Positions 55,119 through 62,628 of a stretch of DNA of 64,000 nt are shown in pieces (positions within the stretch are counted from its first letter, which is position 1; each line of letters opens with the position of its first letter). Origin of the DNA: HXMU1420-2 sp040830545 (GTDB lineage Bacteria > Pseudomonadota > Alphaproteobacteria > Rhodobacterales > Rhodobacteraceae); assembly GCA_040830545.1 (NCBI GenBank), contig JBFOMB010000109.1:1-64000 (forward strand), in the 5' to 3' direction. The notes under the pieces were generated by a model. It saw only the letters and a list, made by a program, of their open reading frames with translations, had not been told where the DNA came from and searched no databases. The translations under genes were made by a program, and so were the position numbers.

Positions 55119-55895
55119 CTAAATGCGCAGATCCGTAAGGTAGGGATTGTCGTTTCGAGACTCTGAGTAGGCGCGCATGTCCAGATCAGCGTAGAGCAGG
55201 GTGCTTCCCGTCAACGGAGCTGATGCAAGTTTGGAGCCATCAGGGGCAACGATCGAAGACAGCCCCTGATACTCAAAGCGATCGTCGGCATCTGCATGAT
55301 CCGCATAGACGACAAACACCTGATTTTCGAAGGCCCGTACACGGATCATATGGGTCGCGATGAATTCGGCAGAGGCCCCTTTCGGCAGGGCGGTGGGCAC
55401 AATGATCGCATCCGCACCAGCCTGGGCCAGTCGGCGGACATGTTCAGGAAACTCAATATCATAGCAGATCAGAAACCCGAGCTTCAGCCCCCCGATGGAG
55501 GTCAGCACGCACGAGGGACCGGGACTTTGAAAGTGCTCTTTCTCGTAGTCGCCATAAAGCTGACCTTTGCGATAGATCAGCGGGCCCGATGCGTCGTCCT
55601 TGCTGATCACGGCGGCGCTGATGAAACAGTGGTTCCCATCGCGTTCCGGGAACCCCACAACCAGGCTGATCTGTAATTCCCGAACCTTGTCCTGCAACTG
55701 CGTGATCCAGGGTCCGTCGGCGTGTTGCGCCAGGGTTTGCAGATCATTTCCGCGTCCATAGCCAGACAACGCAAGCTCTGGCGTCACCAGCATTTCGGCG
55801 CCATTTCGCGCTGCGTCTTCCATGGCCGCCATGACTCGCGATAGCCTGTCGTCCGGGTCGCCTTCAGCCGACATTTGAAATGCTGCAACTTTCAC
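55119..55895 (-). CDS. Nitrilase-superfamily carbon-nitrogen hydrolase
   Basis: A 258-residue hydrolase with the complete E-K-C triad: E40 (VTPELALSG), K110 (IYRKGQLY) and C144 (FLICYDIEFPE). The GFLICYDIEFPE context and the short length suit an amidase or carbamoyl-amino acid hydrolase branch rather than a true nitrilase. The GTG start at 55895 is preferred because it begins the family's VKVAAFQM strand; upstream codons to 55982 have no similarity. It is divergent from the ABC/nitrile hydratase operon and could hydrolyse the amide formed by nitrile hydratase. Confidence 0.85.
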   Translation of the reverse strand: MKVAAFQMSAEGDPDDRLSRVMAAMEDAARNGAEMLVTPELALSGYGRGNDLQTLAQHADGPWITQLQDKVRELQISLVVGFPERDGNHCFISAAVISKDDASGPLIYRKGQLYGDYEKEHFQSPGPSCVLTSIGGLKLGFLICYDIEFPEHVRRLAQAGADAIIVPTALPKGASAEFIATHMIRVRAFENQVFVVYADHADADDRFEYQGLSSIVAPDGSKLASAPLTGSTLLYADLDMRAYSESRNDNPYLTDLRI

Positions 55896-56187
55896 CTGGA
55901 TCAACCTCTCTGAAACCCGTTTTGGTTTGCTCTGCGGCGAGGGTGAAGTCAATGTGGGCAGGCCAGCCAGTCCCTGGGTCAAAAAACGGGCGGACCAATT
56001 TGCATCCGCTCGCCCGGAACGTGAAATTGATTGTGAAGGGGTTGACCCGTAGGGAAACCATTGTGATCGTCCTGCCGACTATGCAGTCTGGGTTGGGGAT
56101 TTTGGGATTTTTGACCAGGGCGGCGCAAAACAACACTACGCGGGCTTCGAAAATGTAGGCCCGCAAACCACAGGATGGAGAACACCC
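55896..56187. promoter_or_regulatory. Divergent promoter region between hydrolase and ABC/nitrile hydratase operon
   Basis: 292 bp with no gene. It must hold both promoters. A GCGGGC / GCCCGC hairpin (56140-56164) lies in the leader of the binding-protein gene. No operator was recognised with confidence. Confidence 0.5.
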
Positions 56188-57267
56188 ATGACAAAAAATC
56201 TATCACGCCGCCATTTCATGGGCACGGCTGCAGCAACCGGCGCCGCGGTGCTCGCAGCGCCGTCTCTGGTCCGTGCCGCGGGTTCACCGATCAAGGTGGG
56301 GACCTATGGTGGTTTTTTTGAGGATAGCTTCAAGGAATTCATCTATCCGGAATTCACCGCCGCAACGGGGATCGAGGTGCAGTCCATCGCCGTGCCGACC
56401 GGTGAAACCTGGCTGGTGCAGATCAAAAACGCCGCACGGGCCAAAACAGCCCCTGCAGATGTGTCGTTGATGGCGGGCACCCCGCGCAACGAAGGTGCGC
56501 AGCAAAAGCTGTTCAAATCGTTGGACGAAACGAAAATCCCGAACCTGTCCAACATGTCTGACAAGTTTCAGGATCGTTACGAGGACGGATCGCTGTTCGG
56601 AGTTGGCGCGGTGTCATGGTACATCACGCTGTGCACCAATTCGGACGAAATTCCCAACGCACCGGACAGCTGGGCCGCGTTGTGGGATGAACAGTACAAG
56701 GACAAGATCGGCCTCCTTGGCCTGGCGTCGAACTCTTACCTGCTCGAAGTCACTGCCGCGACGCATTTTGGCGGGACAGACATCCTGGACACCAAGGAAG
56801 GCATCCAGCAGGTGTTTGACAAACTGTCCGAGGTCGTCCCGAACGTGCGGCTTTGGTACAAGGACGAAGGCGCATTCCAGCAGGCCCTGCAGGACGGCGA
56901 AATCCCGATGGGTCAATACTATCACGATGTGGCCGGTCTGGCAGCCGCCGAAGGGTTCCCGGTCGTGTCCACCTTCCCGAAAGAAGGCGGCATTCTGGAT
57001 TCCGGGTACTGGATCGTGCCAGAGCACGCAAAGCCGGTGGATGAAATCCACGAATTCATCAACTTCATGTCCACACCGGAAACGCAGGCCCTGCTGTCGC
57101 GCAACGTCGGCACTGCGCCGGTCGTCGACCCGGCCAAGACCGATCTGACAGAGGACGAACTGGCCGCAGTGAGCAGCCCCAAAGAACCGATCATCCCGCG
57201 TTACGACATCTACAAGGAACACGCGGACTGGATTTCGGACACCTGGAACCAGATGATCGCAGGCTAA
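56188..57267 (+). CDS. Extracellular solute-binding protein (PotD-like), Tat signal
   Basis: A 359-residue periplasmic protein. The N-terminus carries a twin-arginine motif (SRRHFMG at 6-12) and hydrophobic stretch with cleavage near 31 (VRAAG), so export is likely by Tat. The fold is the class II spermidine/putrescine type (PIKVGTYGGFFEDSFKEF near 35, GVGAVSWYITLCTN near 133). Ligands of this group include polyamines, opines and small zwitterions. It begins the operon that ends in nitrile hydratase. Ribosome site GGATGGAG precedes the ATG. Confidence 0.92.
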   Translation: MTKNLSRRHFMGTAAATGAAVLAAPSLVRAAGSPIKVGTYGGFFEDSFKEFIYPEFTAATGIEVQSIAVPTGETWLVQIKNAARAKTAPADVSLMAGTPRNEGAQQKLFKSLDETKIPNLSNMSDKFQDRYEDGSLFGVGAVSWYITLCTNSDEIPNAPDSWAALWDEQYKDKIGLLGLASNSYLLEVTAATHFGGTDILDTKEGIQQVFDKLSEVVPNVRLWYKDEGAFQQALQDGEIPMGQYYHDVAGLAAAEGFPVVSTFPKEGGILDSGYWIVPEHAKPVDEIHEFINFMSTPETQALLSRNVGTAPVVDPAKTDLTEDELAAVSSPKEPIIPRYDIYKEHADWISDTWNQMIAG

Positions 57268-57331
57268 GCCGCGCGCAATACAATGCACCCATCCCGGTCG
57301 CGGGGTGGGTGACTGTTTGAAGGATCGCTAT

Positions 57332-58390
57332 ATGTCCGGCCTTGTTATCGAAGGTGTCACCAAGGCATTTGGCAGTGTTGTCGCCGTCGAAGATGTTCAC
57401 CTGAGCTTCCCCGCGGGCGAGATGATCTGTTTTCTGGGACCGTCGGGATGTGGCAAGACAACGCTTTTGCGCATGATCGCCGGGTTGGAGGAACCAACCA
57501 AGGGTCGTATCGAATTCGACGGGCGCGACCTGACCCATGTGCCCGTGCACGAGCGCAACATCGGCATGGTGTTCCAATCCTTCGCGCTGTTCCCGCATCT
57601 GAATGTTGGCGAAAATATCTCGTACTCCATGCGCATCCGCGGCCATTCCCGGTCCGAGTGTGAAGACCGCGCCACCGAGTTGCTGGACATGATGCATTTG
57701 CCGGGATTGGCGGATCGGCGAATTTCACAGCTGTCCGGTGGCCAGCGGCAGCGCGTGGCAATTGCGCGTGCGCTGGCGCTTAGCCCGCAGGTGTTTTTGC
57801 TGGATGAACCGATGTCCGCGCTTGACGCCAATCTGCGCGAGGCGATGCAGATTGAATTGCGCAAACTGCAGCAGGAATTGGGGATCACAACTGTCGTCGT
57901 CACTCATGATCAGACCGAAGCCATGACCATGGCGGATCAGATCGTCGTCATGGGCAAGGCGCGCGTGCTGCAAACGGGCAGCCCGATGGACATATACAAA
58001 CGCCCCGTGGACAAGTTCGTTGCTGGGTTTATCGGCACCAGCAACCTGTTGCCTGCAAAGCGGACAGGGAAACAGTCCGTTCGGGTTGGCGAGGCAGAGT
58101 TCAACGTGGGCGGGACAATTGCGGAGGTTCAGACCGGAGAGGACGTTCTGCTGATGACGCGTCCGGAAGAGGTATTCGTGCGTCCGGCAGAACACAACCC
58201 ACCCGCCAACGCCATTCCTGGCGCTGTGACTTTCGTCCGCGATATTGGCGCAACGATCGAGATCCTGGTCGATTGCGCCGGGCACGAAGTCATTTCGGTC
58301 CTCACGCCAAAGGACTGGCCGGGAGTTAAGATCGGAGATGCGGTGCATGTCGAAATGCCCGCCCCGGCGTGCAATGTGCTGGCGGCATAG
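57332..58390 (+). CDS. ABC transporter ATP-binding protein (PotA type)
   Basis: A 352-residue ATPase of the spermidine/putrescine class: Walker A GPSGCGKTT near 38, Q-loop VFQSFALFPH, signature LSGGQRQRVAIARAL near 136, Walker B VFLLDEPMSALD, H-loop THDQTEAM. A C-terminal TOBE domain spans ~280-350. ATG 57332 has AAGGATCG upstream; the codon at 57305 is unlikely. It powers the two permeases encoded next. Confidence 0.93.
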   Translation: MSGLVIEGVTKAFGSVVAVEDVHLSFPAGEMICFLGPSGCGKTTLLRMIAGLEEPTKGRIEFDGRDLTHVPVHERNIGMVFQSFALFPHLNVGENISYSMRIRGHSRSECEDRATELLDMMHLPGLADRRISQLSGGQRQRVAIARALALSPQVFLLDEPMSALDANLREAMQIELRKLQQELGITTVVVTHDQTEAMTMADQIVVMGKARVLQTGSPMDIYKRPVDKFVAGFIGTSNLLPAKRTGKQSVRVGEAEFNVGGTIAEVQTGEDVLLMTRPEEVFVRPAEHNPPANAIPGAVTFVRDIGATIEILVDCAGHEVISVLTPKDWPGVKIGDAVHVEMPAPACNVLAA

Positions 58391-58399
58391 GGGGCGGGG

Positions 58400-59242
58400 A
58401 TGACCAAACCCCCGCTGACGCGCTATCTGGGACTGATCCCGTCATCGGTGATGATCGGTGTGTTCTTTGCGATCCCTTTTGCAATGATCCTGTTGACCAG
58501 CGTGTCGACGCCGACAGATGACGGCGATTATCGCTTTGCCTTCGACCTGCAACATTTTGACCGGTTCCTGACCTGGTTCTATGTGGAACGCGCCCTGTTT
58601 TCCGCCGGGCTTTGCGCGCTGATCGCCGTGATCAGCCTGCTGGTTGCCTTTCCATTCACCTACTTCCTGACCCGTTTCGGCCCAAGGTCGCAGACGATCT
58701 GGCTGATCTACATTCTCGCGCAATTGTCCCTGTCAGAGGTATTGATCGCATTCAGCTGGCAAATCCTGCTGTCGCGCACGTCCGGGGTCGGCAACATTCT
58801 GGAATGGGTCGGAATAGTTGAAAAAAGCTTCTCCATGGCGCCGTCCGCCGGGGCGGTTGTGGCGGCACTTGTCTACCTTGCTGTGCCTTTTGCGGTGCTC
58901 TTGCTGTTTCCCGCGCTCAGCCGGTTGGACAAAAGCCTGATCGAGGCCTCTCGTACCCTTGGGGCCTCTCCAATGCGGTCCTTTTTCACGGTTGTCATCC
59001 CCGTGGCCCGGCCTGCAATTGTGTCGAGCGGCGTCACGATTTTCGTGCTGACGCTGGGGGCCATCATCGTGCCGCAGGTTCTGGGCCGCCCGGAACACTG
59101 GACCCTTTCCGTGCTGATCACGGATCAGGCGATATTCAACTTCAACATGCCCTTTGCATCGGCCCTGGCGGTGGTGTTGCTGGTCCTCAGCGCCAGCGTG
59201 ATCCTGCTGGTGTCGCGCTTTGCCGGCGGGAACCGGTCATGA
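58400..59242 (+). CDS. ABC transporter permease (PotB type)
   Basis: A 280-residue inner-membrane permease with six helices and the BPD_transp_1 coupling motif (LDKSLIEASRTLGASPMRSFFTVVIPVARP near 175-205). It pairs with the next gene. Gap to the ATPase gene is 9 nt; the stop overlaps the next start by ATGA. Confidence 0.92.
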   Translation: MTKPPLTRYLGLIPSSVMIGVFFAIPFAMILLTSVSTPTDDGDYRFAFDLQHFDRFLTWFYVERALFSAGLCALIAVISLLVAFPFTYFLTRFGPRSQTIWLIYILAQLSLSEVLIAFSWQILLSRTSGVGNILEWVGIVEKSFSMAPSAGAVVAALVYLAVPFAVLLLFPALSRLDKSLIEASRTLGASPMRSFFTVVIPVARPAIVSSGVTIFVLTLGAIIVPQVLGRPEHWTLSVLITDQAIFNFNMPFASALAVVLLVLSASVILLVSRFAGGNRS

Positions 59243-60024
59243 CGATCCTGCGCAGAACGTACCTTGCGATTTTCGCCCTCTACCTGCTGGGGCCAGTGCT
59301 GGTGATCGCGGCCGTGTCCTTCAATTCGAAGAAGTTCCTGGCCTTTCCGCCGCGCGGTTTTTCCTTCCGCTGGTATGCCGAGATTTTCGTGGCAAATGAC
59401 TGGTTTTCGTCGCTGATGAATTCCCTTTTCATCGCTTTCGTCTCTGCCACGCTGGCTGTTCTGATCGCCATGCCTATCGCCTATGGTGCGTGGCGGTACG
59501 GTCTGCGCTATGCCAAGGCGCTGTTTGCATTGGGCATCGCGCCTTTCATCCTGCCCCCGGTCATCATGGCACTCGCCTTCCTGATCTTTTACACCAGCGT
59601 TGGTCTTTATGGGTCGATGTTGAGCGTGCTGATCGCACATGCGATCTTTCTGCTGGCGCTGCCGCTTGTGACCATATCGCTCGGATTGGAAAGCGTGGAT
59701 CAGTCGTTGATCGAAGCCAGCCAAACCCTGGGCGCGAACAACACAACGGTTTTCCGCACGGTCATTTTACCAATTGCGGCCCCGTTTGCGTTTGCCGGAT
59801 TTGCCTTTTGTTTTGTGCTGAGTCTGAATGAGTACATTATCGCGCTGATGACAGTCGGCTTTACGGTTGAGACGCTGCCGATCAAGATCTTCAACGCGTT
59901 GCGCTATGGGTACACGCCGGTGATTGCCTCCATTGCGGTGCTTTTCCTGCTGATCAACATCACCGTCTTTTCCCTGATTGCGCGGTTTTCCAACCTCAGC
60001 CGTATCCTCGGCGCATTGGACTAG
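59239..60024 (+). CDS. ABC transporter permease (PotC type)
   Basis: A 261-residue partner permease. Six helices, the FRWYAEIF segment near 37 and the coupling motif LESVDQSLIEASQTLGANNTTVFRTVILPIAAP near 150-180 match PotC. The nitrile hydratase alpha gene begins 9 nt after its stop, with no terminator between. Confidence 0.92.
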   Translation: MTILRRTYLAIFALYLLGPVLVIAAVSFNSKKFLAFPPRGFSFRWYAEIFVANDWFSSLMNSLFIAFVSATLAVLIAMPIAYGAWRYGLRYAKALFALGIAPFILPPVIMALAFLIFYTSVGLYGSMLSVLIAHAIFLLALPLVTISLGLESVDQSLIEASQTLGANNTTVFRTVILPIAAPFAFAGFAFCFVLSLNEYIIALMTVGFTVETLPIKIFNALRYGYTPVIASIAVLFLLINITVFSLIARFSNLSRILGALD

Positions 60025-60033
60025 GGACAGACG

Positions 60034-60624
60034 ATGCCGCATGATGACCACGATCCGCTGGAACAGGGCGCAGCACTGCGTGTCCGAGCACTTGAAGAGC
60101 TTATGGTCGCCAAAGGGCTGGTCGATCCCGCAGCTTTGGACGCGATTGTCGAGTACTATGAACGCGATGTCGGGCCCCGAAACGGCGCGGCGGTGGTGGC
60201 CAAAGCGTGGACAGATCCGGAATACAAAGGCTGGCTGCTGCGTGACGGCACTGCAGCCATCGCCAGCCTTGGGTTCACGGGGTTCCAGGGGGAACATATG
60301 CGCGTTGTGGAAAATACACCCGACGTCCACAACGTGATCGTCTGCACGCTGTGTTCTTGCTATCCATGGCCCGTTTTGGGCCTGCCCCCGACGTGGTACA
60401 AAAGCGCCGCCTACCGGTCCCGTGTCGTGCGCGAACCCCGCGTTGTGCTGGAAGAGTTCGGACTGACACTGCCCGAAGAGACGCGCGTGCAGGTCTGGGA
60501 CAGCACGGCGGAAATCCGTTATCTTGTTCTGCCGCAGCGGCCGTCAGATTGGCAGGAATTGTCCGCCGAAGACCTGGCGGAGCGGGTCACGCGCAACGGC
60601 ATGATTGGGACAGCGGCGGTGTAG
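60034..60624 (+). CDS. nthA: Nitrile hydratase alpha subunit, cobalt type
   Basis: A 196-residue subunit. The metal site reads VCTLCSC with C104, C107, S108 and C109; Thr between the first two ligands is typical of cobalt enzymes, Ser of iron enzymes. The YPWPVLGLPPTWYKSAAYRSRVVREPR block is fully conserved. It hydrates nitriles to amides in the cytoplasm. The cobalt thiocyanate hydrolase gamma chain is the closest alternative, but the single 220-aa beta partner favours nitrile hydratase. It lies directly downstream of a complete ABC importer. Confidence 0.94.
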   Translation: MPHDDHDPLEQGAALRVRALEELMVAKGLVDPAALDAIVEYYERDVGPRNGAAVVAKAWTDPEYKGWLLRDGTAAIASLGFTGFQGEHMRVVENTPDVHNVIVCTLCSCYPWPVLGLPPTWYKSAAYRSRVVREPRVVLEEFGLTLPEETRVQVWDSTAEIRYLVLPQRPSDWQELSAEDLAERVTRNGMIGTAAV

Positions 60625-60626
60625 TC

Positions 60627-61289
60627 ATGGATGGCATTCACGACATGGGTGGCATGCAGGGGTTTGGCCGCATCCCGATAAATCAGGACACGGTTTTTGA
60701 CCACAACTGGCAAAAACGGGCCTTTGCACTGGCCGAAACATTGGCTTGGTCCGTTCCATTTGACGCAGACCAGCATCGCCGCGCGATCGAACAGATTGCA
60801 CCGGTTGATTATCTGCGCCGGGACTATTTCGAAAAATGGGCCATCGCGGTGCAAACCCTGCTTTTGGATGCCGGGTTGGTGGACGAAGAAGAGCTTCGTT
60901 CGGGGCGAGTGAAATTCCCAATCCCACAGGATGAACACCCCCCTGTTCCGGCAGAAACCCTCGTTCAGGCAACAAGGGCCGGAGCGCAGATGACATGCCC
61001 CGAAACCGGGAGCGTTCCGGCCTTTGCCGTAGATCAGGCCGTTCGTGTCCGTCCACATGGCGCGGCCGGTCACACACGAGTCCCGCGCTATGTCCGTGGG
61101 CACATTGGCAGGGTTGTTTCCAACCTGGGATTTTTCCAGTTCGCCGATGCCATGGCGGTCGGCAAGGGGCCGGCGCCCCAGTTCTGCTACACCGTGGAAT
61201 TTGAGGCCCGAACACTGTGGGGCGAGGACGCGCAAGCCGACGACACCATGTTTCTCGATCTCTGGGAGCCCTATCTTGAAAGCGCCTGA
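60627..61289 (+). CDS. nthB: Nitrile hydratase beta subunit
   Basis: A 220-residue subunit beginning with the family MDGIHDMGGMQGFG motif. The C-terminal SH3-like barrel is visible (RVRPHGAAGHTRVPRYVRGHIGRVV near 142-165, YTVEFEARTLWG near 190). ATG 60627 is two bases after the alpha stop; the longer frame from 60351 lies inside the alpha gene. Alpha precedes beta, the order more often seen with iron enzymes, while the metal site reads as cobalt. Confidence 0.94.
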   Translation: MDGIHDMGGMQGFGRIPINQDTVFDHNWQKRAFALAETLAWSVPFDADQHRRAIEQIAPVDYLRRDYFEKWAIAVQTLLLDAGLVDEEELRSGRVKFPIPQDEHPPVPAETLVQATRAGAQMTCPETGSVPAFAVDQAVRVRPHGAAGHTRVPRYVRGHIGRVVSNLGFFQFADAMAVGKGPAPQFCYTVEFEARTLWGEDAQADDTMFLDLWEPYLESA

Positions 61290-61617
61290 TCGCACCGAAA
61301 CCTCTATTGGGACCATGGTTGCCCAAATGTCCGCAGGCGACACTGAGATGATGGTGTTCGATGCGCCATGGCAGGCCCGTGTCTTTGCGCTGGTCGTTAT
61401 GATGGTTGAGGACGGGCACATGTCCTGGAAAGATTTCCAATCCCATCTGGTTCAGGAAACGCGCCAGGGTGAAAGCGCCACGGACAAGGGTTCTTTGGAG
61501 CCGCAGGAAAGCACCTATTACCAACGTTGGCTGAATGCGGCAGAACACTTGCTTCAAGAGCTCGAGCTTCTGAGGCCGGATGAACTGGACGGAAAAATTG
61601 GGTCTTTGAAAGCGTAG
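61276..61617 (+). CDS. Nitrile hydratase activator/accessory protein
   Basis: A 113-residue protein if it starts at TTG 61276 (overlapping the beta stop), or 100 residues from ATG 61315. It matches the small activators that insert cobalt into nitrile hydratase: FDAPWQARVFALVVMMVEDGHMSWKDFQSHL and YYQRWLNAAEHLLQELEL. This gene completes a seven-gene run of transporter and enzyme. The start is uncertain because neither codon has a clear ribosome site. Confidence 0.85.
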   Translation: MKAPDRTETSIGTMVAQMSAGDTEMMVFDAPWQARVFALVVMMVEDGHMSWKDFQSHLVQETRQGESATDKGSLEPQESTYYQRWLNAAEHLLQELELLRPDELDGKIGSLKA

Positions 61618-61923
61618 TAAACGCCTGCTGCATCATGTTTTTTCTGATTTAGGGCGCTGCTCGTTTGCAGTGGGGACTTCGGATTCCTCGTTGGTTATCG
61701 CTATGGTGCGGTTCAGGCCTTTCAGGCACAGTGACGTGCGCGTGTGCGGGTCACCCTATCCGTCGTTCGGCGATTTCCCGATGTCCCTAACGCATTCCCT
61801 GTCAGGGCTGACAGGATGAACATCCATAATCAAGGCTATCACGGATGCACCGCGATGCCGTGGAACCGGAAGAGCGAGGAGGATCGTTCGGCCGGCTTTA
61901 AGGAAAGAAAAGTTACCCAGCTT
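61618..61923. other. Gene-free gap between activator gene and convergent Rrf2 gene
   Basis: 306 bp. It contains one perfect short hairpin, CCTGTCA-GGGC-TGACAGG (61798-61815), without a T-tract. Nothing else was recognised. The small open frames here overlap the Rrf2 gene or look random. Confidence 0.5.
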
Positions 61924-62349
61924 TCAGGGATTGCAGTAGCGGCACGTTTCAGGGTGAACGTCCGCAATGGTTGTGTGCCGCAATCGGTCCACCAGACTGT
62001 GTTCGATGTCTTCAAGGATTTCGGCAACTCGCGTTTGAAGGCCAAATTCAACGCTGCACAATGACGGTTCAACGTCGCTGCTGCCCGACACAAGTCGTTC
62101 GTCCAACGCCAGATAGACATCCGCTAGCGTTATGCTGTCCGCGGTTTTGGCCAAGCGCCAACCGCCTGAATGCCCCTTTTCGGAATACAGCAAGCCCGCT
62201 TTGCGCAGTTTCCCAAGCACACGGCGCACCACCACGGGATTCGTCCCTGCGTGATCGGCAATATCCGCAGATGTGCGCATGCGATCCGGGTCACCTGCCA
62301 TGTGGCTGAGCGTGTGCAGGGCAAGAGACAAACGGCTGTTTCGCTTCAT
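61924..62349 (-). CDS. Rrf2-family regulator with three cysteines
   Basis: A 141-residue winged-helix protein (SLALHTLSHMAGDPDRMRTSADIADHAGTNPVVVRRVLGKLRKAGLL, 8-54, with a GHSGGWRLAK wing). Cysteines C98, C136 and C139 lie in the C-terminal half, three as in IscR/NsrR-type [Fe-S] sensors, but the spacing (C98, then CxxC at the very end) differs from the usual C-x5/7-C-x5/7-C. It may sense redox, metal or nothing by cluster. It is divergent from a dipeptide/nickel-type binding protein gene. Confidence 0.88.
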   Translation of the reverse strand: MKRNSRLSLALHTLSHMAGDPDRMRTSADIADHAGTNPVVVRRVLGKLRKAGLLYSEKGHSGGWRLAKTADSITLADVYLALDERLVSGSSDVEPSLCSVEFGLQTRVAEILEDIEHSLVDRLRHTTIADVHPETCRYCNP

Positions 62350-62628
62350 GTGTATTTCTACCCCAAGCCTGATCCTTACGTATCAATAGCAGTTGCAATC
62401 GTCTAGTAACCGCGTAAGTTACATGATCTCCAGTTTGTAGGGTTGGATCAAATAAATGTCGGGTAACATTGCACAATCCAACCTGTTCGGCGGGCCAAAT
62501 TGTGGCATCCCATTGTGTGCTTGCAACGGCCTGCCTGCTTCCATGCCCAAATCTGTACCTCTCGCACGCCTGTCCGTGCCGGAGGCCTGCGTTCTCAAAC
62601 TCAACCCCATGACCTGAAGGAAAAGCTC
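62350..62628. promoter_or_regulatory. Divergent promoter region of Rrf2 and binding-protein genes
   Basis: 279 bp. It contains an inverted repeat GTAAC-N7-GTTAC (62406-62422), 57 bp upstream of the Rrf2 start, which could be an operator. AT-rich sequence follows. Confidence 0.5.

Noticed and set aside
60034..61289. Thiocyanate hydrolase
   Set aside because: The metal motif is shared, but thiocyanate hydrolase splits the beta chain into two subunits; a single 220-residue beta gene with the MDGIHDMGG start fits nitrile hydratase.
61744..62064. Plus-strand frame over the end of the Rrf2 gene
   Set aside because: It overlaps the Rrf2 coding region on the opposite strand and has no similarity or ribosome site.
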